Source of the DNA: Marsupella aquatica
Taxonomy: Eukaryota > Marchantiophyta
Assembly: GCA_973895155.1 (NCBI GenBank)
Contig: OZ316898.1
Span: 21,543,305-21,607,304, forward strand
Direction: 5' to 3'
Length of the DNA: 64,000 nucleotides
Within the stretch, counting starts at the first letter, position 1. Every line of letters begins with the position of its first letter. Made by a program: the position numbers and the translations under genes. Under the pieces are notes generated by a model. That model did no database searches. It saw only the letters and a program-made list of their open reading frames with translations, and had not been told where the DNA came from. Below, in pieces: positions 1 through 10,727 of this stretch.

Positions 1-787
1 GATGGGCAATAGAAATTCTAGAAGACCAATACTTCCCGACCATAATACCAGCCCAACCATGGCACAGAAGGGAATTTGAAGGTGAAGAGCACATTAAGGA
101 ACCAGATTGAAGGTGTGCGGCAGGAATTCTAGAAAGCCAATCCTTTCCGACTAAAATACCACCCCAACCATAGTGCAGAAGGGAAGGGTCTGTCGGCAAT
201 TTGAATTACTTGTTCCCAGGCTGCTTCCAAGTGCAAGCAAGCGTGGACGTGGGTTCCCACTTTAGTTAGACAAACTGTAACTTTAGTTAGAGAAATTCAT
301 TGAACGTGGGACGAACAAAAGTATTGTGCTTGCAAAAAGAATAGAGACAGTTTGTGTCTATCCCAACTTCATATTCTCGCTGCCTTTGGCAACAGAGAAG
401 AAGATTTAATTGCACAATGAATTGGTAATACAGAGCGTACAATGGTTTTGGTGGGGACAGTTGCCAACTCAACAACTTTGAGCTTTTAACTATGTTGTGG
501 CCTACCTAATTATCGCTGAAAGTGCTCAGACAATAAATGTTCACCTATTGCCGTAAAGTATAAACATTGTGCACGTTCAGTTCCGCTACTTGAATTTACT
601 AAATCGAATTGGCAAGTGTTGGATTACACATCACTTCCCAAGTTAAAGCAACTTAAATTAGCTGGAGTGAGGGTTGCCACCTATTGGAATTTGGAACTGG
701 AGTGCTTCTTGTGCACCACCATCAGCTTTGCCTCGGCTGACTTTTGGTGTAGTCCTCCCATCAAGCGTGCGTAGCCCCTGAGACACA
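1..787. repeat. Direct repeat D1, left copy
   Basis: This stretch matches 2700-3480 in the same orientation, with scattered substitutions and small indels. Shared landmarks include a GGGTCTGTCGGCAATTTGAA segment (188 and 2878) and a TTGGCAAGTGTTGGATTACA segment (609 and 3299). The first 180 bases hold two copies of a unit containing AAGGAACCAGATTGAAGG and CAGGAATTCTAGAA, the same unit that is translated as a 37-residue repeat at 30.5-30.8 kb. The match stops at about 787, where the inverted-repeat segment begins. Confidence 0.8.
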
Positions 788-850
788 GAAAAAAAGTTTG
801 GAGCCATTTTGGGCTCCCACCACAAAGCTGAACTTTAAGTTCAGCCAATT

Positions 851-1084
851 AAGAGTGTACCAAGGGTTAGCGCGAGGTGCAATACAATGCCCACAACAAG
901 ATAGATTAGGCAATTCAACCATACTACCCTGCTGTGCCTGTTTGTTCCCAAAAAAACCTTCACCCCTACTGGAAGGTTGCCCATTCAACCTCCTTACAGT
1001 AGCAGACAGAACAGAAATCATCACAAGTAATCCAAAAATGCAGACTACTGGACAGTACAGTGAGTACTTCTGATTATTATACAA
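851..1084 (-). pseudogene. Conserved ORF fragment with CCxxC motif (unrecognised)
   Basis: On the minus strand this encodes a stretch containing RRLNGQPSS, EGFFGNKQAQQG and LPNLSCCGHCIAPRANPWYT. The inverted copy at 51293-51480 keeps almost exactly the same peptide, with differences such as R/M and V/I. The CC-x2-C cluster could bind metal, but I do not recognise a family. There is no convincing start or surrounding gene, so it is best treated as a captured or relic coding fragment inside IR-A. Alternatively it is a fortuitous open frame in a young repeat. Confidence 0.25.
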
Positions 1085-1824
1085 TAAGAGTGTTTTGGTC
1101 AGTGATGATGTGGTTTGTCAATAGCTTCTCATCCTACTTTATAAAAACAACAATGAGGACAGTCTGACTAGCACCGCATTTCTTCATTAATGAACATGTC
1201 TCTTTATGGTAGTCCACAAAACAAGACATTCCACTCGTAAACAAAATAAGACATTCCACTTAGAGGACCATTGCTCTCCTACTGTTCAACTGAGTAATCA
1301 CTTATCAAAGTGGCTTCAAGTGTGGCTGTACGTTATAGAATACCCCCATCCCACGTACCCCCCTTCACCTTCAATACTGTAATTTGATACGTAAAAACTT
1401 TCGTGACTTTTCTCTTTGTATATTTGAGTGCATTAATTCTCCATAATGCACCCCTTTTTTTTAGGAGGGGATTATACAAAACACCATAAATATAGTAAAA
1501 GCAAAAATTAAATATAGTTTTACCATACAAAAATAATAATTTAAATCTAGTCAAGATCTCAAGATGATAACCAAATCTTATATGGTGATACTAACACAAT
1601 ATCTATGAATTGAATCTAATATAACTAAAGAAGGTATATTTTTAGCCAATTCCATAGCAACCACTTCTTGGATGACCCTTTAATTTAAATTTTCTATTTC
1701 AGGGATTCATTTTTTCTTGTTTGTTACCGAAAAGTCACTCAAGTTTTTACGTGCATTAATGTCCTAGTTACAGGCATTATATCCCACAATGCCCTCTAAC
1801 CAGGACATTATGAATCCTATTAAT

Positions 1825-2235
1825 ACCCTTCAAAGCACATGGGCATTAATTTGCATTACCCCAGCACATGGTGGCTGTGCGTTTTGGAATACCCCATCCC
1901 TCCGTACCCCCCAACCTTCAAAATACTGTAATTTAATACATACATACCCTTCGGAGCACATTGGCACTTGCATTACCCCAGCACATGGTGGCTGTGCGTT
2001 TTGGAATACCCCATCCCTCGTACCCGCAACCTTCAAAATACTGTAATTTGAAACATATATACATACCCATCCGAGTACATGGGCATTTGCATTACCCCAG
2101 CACATGGTGGCTGTGCGTTTTGGAATACCCCATCCCTCGTACCCCCCAACCTTCAAAATACTGTAATTTGAAACATACATACCCATCCGAGCACATTGAC
2201 ATTTGCATTACCCCAACACATAATTATATACAAGC
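1825..2235. repeat. Tandem repeat, about 115-120 bp, four units
   Basis: Units begin near 1827, 1948, 2067 and 2181. Each carries GGTGGCTGTGCGTTTTGGAA, a CCCCATCCCTC block and CCTTCAAAATACTGTAATTT. The inverted copy at 50340-50600 has only about two and a half units, so copy number varies between the arms of IR-A. Confidence 0.9.
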
Positions 2236-2699
2236 CATCCAGATAGTGCACTTGTGATGCCTATTGAACTCAAATTGCCATCAGAAGCTATGGACAGAAT
2301 ACTTGACAGAATTCCACGATCACTTGTTATACATATAGTTCATTTTTCCTGTCCATTTGGAAATTGCACAGATTAACAAAAGTATCCATAATGGTTTGTC
2401 ATCGTAGAAAGTGATGACATCAAGTCAATTTTAAGCACTCCCTCAGAGGTGTAATTGTTCGGCATTTGTAAATACCTCACAGTATATATCACGACTGTAC
2501 ACATTGAATTAGTTCTAATCAGCCATTTCCCACGTCCAAAATTGAATGGTGACACTTTTGATTCTAACGGAGTTTAAAGGTTTCAACATGAATACTATTG
2601 CTGCAAAAATGTTTAACCGGAAATGTTATGGGACTCTACGGTTTAACCAGAAATGTTATGGGAGCCTACGAGCGACGAGCACTTAAGGAACCAGATTGA

Positions 2700-3990
2700 A
2701 GACGGGCAACAGGAATTCTAGAAGGCCAATACTTTCCAACCATAATACCAGCCCAACCATGGCACAGAAGGGAATTTGAAGGTGAAGAGCATTAAGGAAC
2801 CAGATTGAAGGCAGGCAGCAGGAATTCTAGAGAGCCAATCCTTCCTGAAATACCACCCCAACCATAGTGCAGAAGGGAAGGGTCTGTCGGCAATTTGAAT
2901 TACTTGTTCCCATGCATGCTGCTGCCAGGTGCAAGCAAGCGTGGACGTGGGTTCCCACTTTAGTTAGACAAACCATATCGAAGAAATTCATTGAATGTGG
3001 GACGAACGAAAGTATTATGCTTGCAAAAAGAATAGAGACCGTTTGTGTCTATCCCAACTTCATATTCTCGCTGCCTTTGGCAACAGAGAAGAAGATTTAA
3101 TTGCACAATGAATTGGTAATACAGAGCGTACAATGGTTTTGGTGGGGACACTTGCCAACTCAACAACTTTGAGCTTTTAACTATGTTGTGGCCTACCTAA
3201 TTATCGCTAAAACTGCTCAGACAATAAATGTTCACCTATTGCCGTAAAGTATAAACATTGTGCACGTTCAGTTCCGCTACTTGAATTTACTAAATTGAAT
3301 TGGCAAGTGTTGGATTACACATCACTTTCCAAGTCAAAGCAACTTAAATTAGCTGGAGTGAGGGTCACCACCGATTGGAATTTGGAGCTGGAGTGCTTCT
3401 TGTGCACCACCATCAGCTTTGCCTCGGCCAACTTTTGGTGTAGTCCTACCATCAAGCGTGCGCAGGCCCTAAGACACGAATTGCAGCTCATGAGCTTCAA
3501 ACGGTCTACAAGCATTACAAGCATTTGTGTGGCAATTCTAATGGTTGTTGTGAGCAATTGAAGGATAGACTTATACTGCAGATAATAATGCCGGCAACCC
3601 CATCCCAATTTCCTCATTCCAATCAGTAGCATGCTCTGGTTTATTCCACAGCTCTTGTGGGGCCCAATAGAAACTTCCAACCATGGCAACTCAAATGAGC
3701 AAGAAGCAGAAGAGGTATTCATCGATTTGACTAACCGGTGTTGCGACAACGCTCGCTCAAAAGGACTCAAACAATTCCAGTGCCAATTTTCAAGTGGCTC
3801 GCTCAGCCACTCGCTGCAAAGTTGCGCAGCTACCTTCGGTTCTGCTGTTGCATGAAGACACAAAATTGGCTAGAAAATTTGCAAACAATTATGTGAAGGA
3901 GAAACGACGCAGGTGGGGCAAGTTAATGGCCCGGGCTAAACTCAAAGCATCGATTCAGAGCTTGAAAGCAAACAAAATGGTAGTTGACTA
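2700..3990. repeat. Direct repeat D1, right copy, and flank up to the LINE
   Basis: Bases 2700-3480 match 1-787. Bases 3480-3990 have no second copy in the window. The plus strand reads ATGGCAACTCAAATGAGCAA near 3681, but the frame is short and broken. The segment ends at a run of seven T at about 3990, which may be the poly(A) tail of the minus-strand LINE. Confidence 0.65.
3295..3561 (+). pseudogene. LRR-like ORF fragment (tentative)
   Basis: The open frame reads VLDYTSLSKSKQLKLAGVRV followed by WNLELECFLCTTISFASANFW. The left D1 copy (610-775) reads TSLPKLKQLKLAGVRV in the same frame. The LPxLKxLxLxGV spacing resembles one leucine-rich repeat of the kind found in F-box/FBD proteins. Only one such unit is visible and both copies are degraded, so this is a weak suggestion and no function is assigned. 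Confidence 0.2.
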
Positions 3991-4500
3991 AATTTTTTTG
4001 CTGTGGTGGGTGTGTTGACCTCGCCACACAACAACTCACAGGACGACAGGGTGAAACAAGTTATAAAAAGTTAAGTTCCAAGATTTTTGGCACTTAACTT
4101 TCCAGTGAAGTACTCACAAAACGACGGACACTAACTAGAGATCGTTAGTGATTTTAACTATCAGATTTAACTATGAGTGCGAGTTGAGCCGGCAGGAACC
4201 CTACGCCTATTTTCTTTTGATTTCCTTGGAATGGTAGCCATTTTATAAATTGTTTCAGTTCCCCGCAAAAAGCCCCATGGGGAGGCAACCAAGACAGAAC
4301 AGAGGGCCAAACCTCAAAAATCCAACCGAATCCCACCTCAGGCAAGGAATTAACCTCCCCGGAGACACCTAATAGCAAAAGAGGACGACCAGCAACCCAA
4401 ACACACACCACACAAACTCACAACCAGCTTGAGGGCATCAATGCCCCCAGAACCATACATTCATTGGTCTCAACGTTCAAACATCACTGCAAAATCAGAG

Positions 4501-5447
4501 TCACCCAACGGAAGTGAAACTGATGCCCCCACTGCCAAGCCAGCTCCTGTGAAGCCCATCGATACATGATTTGGCTCGTAGCAGGCGAGTGCACTTCCTA
4601 CCCCGGGGGCAACGCCGACCAGCAGCAAATAAGTTCTCCACTGCCTCTGACAGGACAAGTCCCAGGTCAAACACACGTCTCTCCCCCGTCTGAAACATGT
4701 GAGTGTTTCTCCCAATCCAGAGCCTCCAGAGAATCTGGTGCAAGACAAAAAGTTGCGCCACTCGGATGGGCTCCCTCCCACAGGCTGAATCTAAAAGGGC
4801 CATCAGCCCTTGTCCAATTGGCATATCCAGCGCACTCAACAAGGTCAAACAGAGACGCCAGCAGCAGACAGCATGTGCACATTGGAAAAAAAGGTGAGGG
4901 ATGGTTTCCAGCCGTCCGTTGCACACCTTGCAGTCACCGTTGCTCACCTCTAATCTATGCGCATGGCCCCAGTGAACAAGCCCCCCACAATGATCCTCCA
5001 TATAAAGTTCTTGCCTCTGGTTGGTAAATCCGATCTCCATAGTCTGGACCAGCTCTCATTCCATCCTCTCTCCTCTCGGGTAAGAGACCAGATCCTATTC
5101 AGGCGTTCGTGATTTGAGGTCTTGGGCCGCCAGAAGTCATACACTCTACAGTTCTGAATTCTAAAATCCTTCAATGGTTCAGGTCTATCTGTCCACCCCC
5201 ACTGTTTGGCATACAGGAAGTACTCTGACCGGCAGTGTGAAGCGCTCCATATACTTTCCAAGAACTTCCGTGCAAGCAATCGATGCTCTGCAGAGAAGCC
5301 ACGCATGTTGCTCCATCTAAGCGGGAGATCCTTCCAACATCCTTCCTCTGCCGACCAACCATCACCAATCGATCTCATTCCCAGCCGGCCACAGATCGTT
5401 GCAATGTCTGTAATGGCTGAATTAGGAAGAGAATGAAAGCCCACCAT
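4501..5447 (-). pseudogene. LINE C-terminal zinc-knuckle (zf-RVT) region
   Basis: Two overlapping frames (5447-4950 and 5040-4501) hold the C-terminal part. The first ends in SRLWRSDLPTRGKNFIWRII, typical of the linker before the knuckle. The second holds CKVCNGRLETIPHLFFQCAHA, reported here only as its pattern C-x2-C-x8-H-x4-C, the zf-RVT knuckle of plant LINEs, followed by helical sequence. The frame change between them is a further lesion. Confidence 0.8.
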
Positions 5448-5813
5448 GCATCTGAGTGTGTCAGTGATGCTCCACCGGGCAGGCGGCCCCCCCGGCCAGG
5501 CTCATAGGATAGATGGGCTCTCACTAGCTCCCAACATCGCCAGAGACCCGTAGTGTAGGGGAGCCCACTAAAGGAACGAGGTGTTAGTACATAAAAGCAA
5601 CTGGTCCTGGAACTAAGGAGTATCCATTTCTCCTAATAACCTTGTAGTTCATCCACCCCAACAATCCTAGATTGGCCGCCAACATCTTGGACCATTCTAG
5701 TTCTGGCGAGTTTAATACCCTAAAGCTCACCATTGAGAGAGCACGGCATCAGAGTGGCTGTGGAAATCCCGAAATCCCAGTCCCCCCTCCACTCGTGGCA
5801 GTGCCATCCTGTC

Positions 5814-6071
5814 TCAAGCCACCAACGGAACCTTCTTCCCTCCTGAGTCGTTGTATCCCCATAGAAAATCTCTACTGAGAGCAATAAGCTTCTTGGCTAG
5901 ACCAGCAGACGCCTTGCAATACATTACATGGTAGATCGGAATAGCAAGTAGTACTTGTTTAACTAGTAATGATTGGCCAGTAAAGGAAAGCAACTTGTTG
6001 GACCAAACAGCAAGCCTGGCACAAATTTTGTCGAGGCAGAATTTGTGCAATTGTTCCGTGCTCAAGCCCAC
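5814..6071 (-). pseudogene. LINE post-RT (thumb/connector) segment
   Basis: The frame reads LAVWSNKLLSFTGQSLLVKQ, then LLAIPIYHVMYCKAS and LIALSRDFLWG. This is the usual sequence downstream of RT in plant LINEs (W....LS.AGR..L.K.VL...P.Y......P......I....R.FLWG). It is out of frame with the RT ORF, confirming decay. Confidence 0.8.
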
Positions 6072-7788
6072 CCCAAATGGTGCACCAAGATATTTTTGTA
6101 TCTCCCCCCTTTGACTGATATTGGCAGCCCGTGTTATTCAGCCAAACAGGGACCTCCTCCATTGCCAATGGAATCACAACTGATTTCTTCAAATTCAGTC
6201 GAGCACCGCTAGCCTTCTCATAACAGTCAAGAGCAGTTGTTGCTTCCTCAAAAGCATTCTCAGTTACAGGGATAAACATCTCCACATCATCCGCAAACAA
6301 TCTGTAGCAAATAGTGAGATCAAGCGAGATCTGCAAGCCACATAGTCTACCCGCTGCCAGCTCTGCATCAAGAAAATCCATGAGTGGCTGCATGGAAATA
6401 ACAAACAGCAACGGTGATAAAGGGCAGCCCTGTCTTACCCCACACTTGAGCTCAAACGTGTTAGATAGTAAACCATTCACCAAGGCACGTGAAGATGCCT
6501 GAGCCAACAACGCTCTTACCAGTGTGATGAAACGTCCGCTTATCCCTAGCAACTGCATACATTCCCATATATATTCATGCAAAACACGGTCAAAAGCCTT
6601 CTCAAAGTCTAATTTTAGAAACAATGCCTCTCGTCTCCTTTTGTGAACCCAATCACAGGCAAGCCAAGCAAGGGAAATGTTTTCTAAGATGTGGCATCCA
6701 GGGATAAATCCAGTTTGTTGCGGACTGATTATCAAGTATAGGATTGGTTTTAATTGCAAGGCGAGGATCTTGGCAATTAGCTTGTATATCGTATTTAGCA
6801 TTGTCAATGGGCGCCAGTCACTTAACAAACGTTTGTCCGATTTCTTGGGTATGAATTTAACAATTCCTTCACAAATATCAGCATCGAGGGCACCCGTAAG
6901 CCAAAATTCCTGTATCATATCCACTAAATCCTGACCAATAAAACCCCAACATGCTCTGTAAACCTCTGTTGTCATACCGTCAGGCCCCGGTGTTTTGTCA
7001 CTGGGCAAGAGCCACAGCACATCCTTCACCTCCTGGAATGTAGAGAGCTTCTCCATCTTTAAAATGTCCTCCCTTGAAAGGGCAAACCTTGTGTTGCTGA
7101 GCAGTCTATCATGAGCCAGACGTCTCTCTTCTGCCTCTGCTTTGGAAAAAGACTCAGGTGAGTACAATGTTTCACAAAACTCTTCAACCTCCTTCAAAAT
7201 CAATCTCGGGTCAGAGATCGTACTCCCATCCACCCTGCTCAAGGAAGAGATAGCCTCCCTGGATCTCTTGGCTTTCACTGTGGCAAAGAAAAATTTAGTC
7301 AATTCATCTCCTTCCCCCAACCACTTAACTCTGGCTAGCCTGCGTCCTCTATGAGCTTCCTCCAGTTCCAAAGCATGCAGTGTGTCCTCAGCATCCATGA
7401 AATCAACAATGTCCTCCTCCAATTGATTTTCTAGAATGGCCATCTTAAGTGTCCTTAGTTGAGCTCTCTGAAAAGCCATCTCCACCTCCGTTGTCCTTGG
7501 CTTGGCTTGTATCTCCTTAAGTGCTTGTCTCAGTCTCCAACTTCCATTAGTAAATCGATTACGCAGGTCCACACATTTCTCTCTTCCCACTCTCCAGGCT
7601 TCTTCGAGTAGTAGCATGTCCTCTCTTTTCCGAAGCACAGCCGAGTTGGCCATAAACAGTCTCACTTTCCCTCGCTCCACAGTCTCAGTCAATCCTGCAA
7701 TCCTCACATTCAGCAAGATCGGGTCGTGATCAGAAAGAGCCAATCCCCCATCGTGAATGAGTTCCACCTCGCTAAGCCATCCACCCAT
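5959..7788 (-). pseudogene. LINE reverse transcriptase
   Basis: This 609-codon frame carries the end of the endonuclease (LSDHDPILL) and then the RT domain. Recognisable RT motifs are PKK and WRPLTMLNTIYKLIAKILA, QTGFIPG, LKLDFEKAFDRV, GVRQGCPLSPLLF and the catalytic FADD box (CYRLFADDVEMF), followed by GARLNLKKS. FADD in place of YADD is usual for plant L1-type elements. It would prime cDNA synthesis at a nicked target. The frame is lost near 5960-6000 and resumes in another frame at 5814-6071, so the protein is broken. Confidence 0.92.
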
Positions 7789-7826
7789 TTCACTTACGTC
7801 AATCCTGTCAAGTCTGGACTATAGCA

Positions 7827-8172
7827 TCACTCCATTACGCTTCCTCCTCCATGTGAAATGCGGGCCAATCGCTCCACCTCTAAGCTCCCATGATCTGTCA
7901 GGTTCAATCTCATCTTCAAAAATCTCCAGAACTCAGCCTCCCTACCTCGGATTAGTGGAGACGGTCCCGTTGAGTCATTTCTACGTTCAATCATGTTGAA
8001 GTCTCCACACAACAGCCAATCATTGTGCGGCAGCGTCATCTTTAAATCATGCCCAAGAAGTGACCTTAATCTAGCTGAACTGGGAGCGTAAATGCAAGCA
8101 ATCCCAAACGTCACATCTTCCTTCGCGACCACGGCCCATACTGCCCTTCCTAAATCCAGTGCTCCGGAGCAA
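7827..8172 (-). pseudogene. LINE endonuclease domain, C-terminal half
   Basis: The frame reads ALDLGRAVWAVVAKEDVTFG, then IYAPSSARLRSLLG and DWLLCGDFNMIERRND. The CGDFN segment is the conserved endonuclease motif that in active elements contributes catalytic Asp and Asn. The last endonuclease motif, SDHDP, is in another frame near 7730. The N-terminal half of the domain is missing because the element is 5'-truncated. The frameshift at about 7860 and the stop at about 7819 make it inactive as it stands. Confidence 0.85.
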
Positions 8173-8178
8173 ACTAGT

Positions 8179-8897
8179 GCGTTGGAGGTGGTTCCAACAG
8201 TTTCCCAAAATAGCGCTCTCCAGCTTCAGCATCAGCTTTTGCTGCCAAGGACAGGCATTCCTGTGGTGACAATTTTTCCTTCTTTGAAAGTCGCGCTCCC
8301 TCTACGTACACACCAATCACAAAGTGTTGAAGAGGAAGAGAAAAACAGGAAAGTCATCCAATAATCACTCAAAGCAAGGAGTCTACAAATTTGGCACGAT
8401 TCCGGCAGAAATGCTTTATCGATTAGCAAAGCAGGAAGACACAGGACACCTGTAATTGCAAAAGTGCTTTCCAAACAAATGCCAGAGCAAGGGCGACAGC
8501 TGCTGTCCATGATACCCTTGATCACTTTTCAGCAAAGAAAACAAAGTAGCAACAGAGGGGTGCTCAAAGGAAAAAACTCAACGAAAAGAGAAACCAGAAC
8601 AAGAACCAGAAGATACTGACGAGAAACACATTGCTGTGAAATTCAGTTGGAATTACCATCCGTAGAGTTTCCTTTTTGAAGCCAAATTGCAAACTTAATT
8701 GCCATTTCCAATCCGTCAGGTACCACTGGGAACATGCGACGGATTATGTCTTTGAGCTCCATTTTCGACGACCCTAGCAACATAGGTACTCCGACCCAGC
8801 CAAGGCATAGTTTCACAGCAACGTCTCGCAGTCGTGTTTCGTCATGAATAGTTCTCCAAAGCAGGTTCATAATATTTTCTTCTTCACCACTCGCCAT
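8179..8897 (-). pseudogene. Truncated Crinkler-like kinase paralogue (exon 1 and start of exon 2)
   Basis: Exon 1 (8897-8657) begins MASGEEENIMNLL and ends at a GATG|GTAATT donor. Exon 2 starts after a GTAG acceptor at 8301 and reads SKKEKLSPQECLSLAAKADA before it stops at 8179. There the LINE sequence starts and a stop follows within two codons. Both splice sites match those of the full paralogue at 24683-26791. The nuclease and kinase domains are missing. It may still be transcribed, because its upstream region matches that of the full copy. Confidence 0.85.
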
Positions 8898-10547
8898 TGG
8901 ATCTTGCAGGCTAAACTATACTGCTTACTTCTTAAGATATATGCTAGCATAGACAAGACAGCCACAGACGCAAGTTATAACAAAAGAAAGCACATACAAA
9001 TGACAAGCAGAAACGAAACCCCTCGGGTTGACAGAAATTGTAGCAACAGAGGAAGCGACAGAGGAAAGAGCACACCACAAGGGTGAAAACTACGGTATGA
9101 GGCTGTGAAAATCACCATCCACCAAACCCTAGATCACCAAAATCCCAGTCCAAATCCTGCAACCGTGCAATGTAAGGCCTTATGATCCGTAGTCTATCAT
9201 GACAATCAATTAAACATGCAACGATTCACCACCTCAAAATTTCCAAACCAGACTGCTCGCAATCCGCCACACACTTCAGTCTATGCAGAACAGACCAGTA
9301 TACCGAAGGCTCGGACTCTTATGCCGAGGGCCTCCTCGGTCGGTAGACAAGGAGTTGATCTCGTTCCCGACCAGTTGTGCCTTGTGTAAACCCCCGGGCC
9401 TATATTTGAGATCCCCCAATGTTGATCCGTTGCCGACCTGTTGTGCCTTGTGTAACCCCGGGCCTATATTTGAGAACCCCTAATGTTTATGGTTATGGTC
9501 CTACCTTACTCCTTAACGAGGTATTGGTACTTGGCCCTCCATTCAGGATCTCCCTTCTCAAGGCAGATCTTGCCCTCCATTTGGGATCGCCCTTCATGAT
9601 GCAAATCTTGGTCCTTCATTCAGGCTGCTCTACCCGCGGCCAATCTGGACCGTCCATTCAGGGTGCTCAATCCGCAGCTAATCTCCGCCCTCCATTTAAA
9701 AATGAACGGCCAGATTGTTAGGGTTTAGGGCGTTCCTGCATCACCATCCAACAGACAGCTGCTATTGGACGGCCCAGATTTTGTTCACCGGGCCGGTGGT
9801 TTCCTGGGCGGGCGTTACTTAATCTAGGAGAGCAGCAGGATGCGGCCACTTCCCATTTCACTTTCTGGAAACGCTGTCAGGTTGGAAGTTTGTCGTCTGT
9901 GCAGGAGCCATTTCCATCTCGGCCGGGATGAGCTTTCTCTCGCATTCTAGTCATTCTCCTTCGTGCCTCTCATTCCGTGTTCATCGAGAGCTTGAGTAGA
10001 TTTGGGTGTTTTGTCTAGGCTCGAGACGACCGGCTGTGGTGAATGTGGGTGCGGCTGTGAGTTGACTGTTGGAGCACAACTCAACTTTGAGTGGCCTGGT
10101 TTTTATTTCTCTTTCCATATCAATTGCTTTGGATGTATGCCATCTTTTTGAATGCGTGCCATACTTGTTTTATTATATGCTTATGTCGGTCATTCTAATG
10201 AACATTTTCCGCTCTATTTGGAATCTTTTAATGTTGATGCTGAACATGACTGCTGAAGGTTTTTCTCTTGTGTTACTCCCGTTCTGACCTATGTTGCCGC
10301 TGTGTAGCAATAATATCTAGTGGAGTAAGGACAAAGTCGCTCAATCATGCCTCCGAAAACATTCCAAGGTGTTTTGACTGTTTTCTTGCATTCGGTTTTG
10401 TTCAGTACTCCCTCCGCATTGGGGGCCGCTTCAGTTGTAGACTGCTAGGGGTTGCTTGACACTTGTTCATCTCTTCCCTTGTAGGACTCATCTTGAATCA
10501 TTATAGACCCAAAACGAGGCTTCGGCTAACTGATCAATGCTTTCCCC
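8898..10547. promoter_or_regulatory. Shared upstream region between kinase paralogue and small ORF, copy 1
   Basis: The region lies between divergent reading frames, the kinase leftward and a 29-codon ORF rightward. At 9718-9730 it carries a telo-box-like AGGGTTTAGGG. A GGCCCA motif (site II-like) follows within about 45 bases. This pairing is known from promoters of growth-related plant genes. Bases 9354-9487 hold two 67-bp units with GTTGTGCCTTGTGTAA and GGCCTATATTTGAGA. Bases 9535-9700 hold several CCTCCATT-type repeats. The rest, 9900-10480, looks like transcribed leader with a T-rich intron ending in CTTCCCTTGTAG at about 10483. Promoter activity is inferred. Confidence 0.5.
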
Positions 10548-10637
10548 ATGAATGATGAAGCAGAGATCGCCAGAGAGCTTGCGCCTTTGATGCAAGTGGA
10601 GTTTGATAGTTTAAACATCAGTGCGAGAGGAGCTTAA
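10548..10637 (+). CDS. Small 29-codon ORF downstream of shared promoter, copy 1
   Basis: The ORF starts MNDEAEIARELAPLMQVEFD and ends ISARGA before TAA. The duplicate at 28433-28522 encodes the identical peptide, with one synonymous difference (GCG/GCA), while flanking non-coding sequence shows ordinary substitutions. It lies just after a putative 5' leader intron. It may be the first coding exon of a gene truncated by the duplication or by the adjacent retroelement gene, or a micropeptide. Acidic and probably helical; no family recognised. Confidence 0.35.
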   Translation: MNDEAEIARELAPLMQVEFDSLNISARGA

Positions 10638-10727
10638 TAAGGGTTTAATGATTGCCAGCCAGATTCCAGATTCCAGACCAGAATTTGAACTCCCTGAATT
10701 ACTAGATAATTTATTTGATTGTGCCAC

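Larger units (their letters stand above)
788..2690. repeat. Inverted repeat IR-A, left arm
   Basis: The reverse complement of most of this segment recurs at 50190-51480. Shared blocks include the ORF fragment at 851-1040, the AT-rich block at 1250-1560, the tandem array at 1825-2235 and the AACGGAGTTTAAAGGTTTCA block near 2568. About 285 bases of this arm (2235-2520) are absent from the right arm. It sits between the two D1 copies as if inserted into an ancestral D1-type repeat. Its class is unknown; no terminal repeats or transposase were recognised. Confidence 0.8.
3990..8178 (-). mobile_element. L1-type LINE, 5'-truncated and decayed
   Basis: This is a non-LTR retrotransposon on the minus strand. 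In transcription order it holds the C-terminal half of an APE-type endonuclease (8172-7827, continuing to the SDHDP motif near 7730), reverse transcriptase (7700-5959), a post-RT region and a C-terminal zinc knuckle (4950-4870). The ORF is broken by a frameshift near 7860, a TAG near 7819 and further frameshifts after 5959. The 5' end is cut inside the endonuclease at 8178, where Crinkler-like kinase sequence begins abruptly. The 3' end is uncertain: a T run at about 3990 could be the poly(A) tail. No target-site duplication is evident. Confidence 0.9.

Noticed and set aside
1830-2186. 118-codon minus-strand frame
   Set aside because: It spans three units of the 118-bp tandem repeat and repeats itself; it is explained by the repeat.
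3315-3863. 182-codon minus-strand frame
   Set aside because: It overlaps the D1 repeat antisense to the better-preserved plus frame; no domain was recognised, and the left D1 copy does not keep it open.
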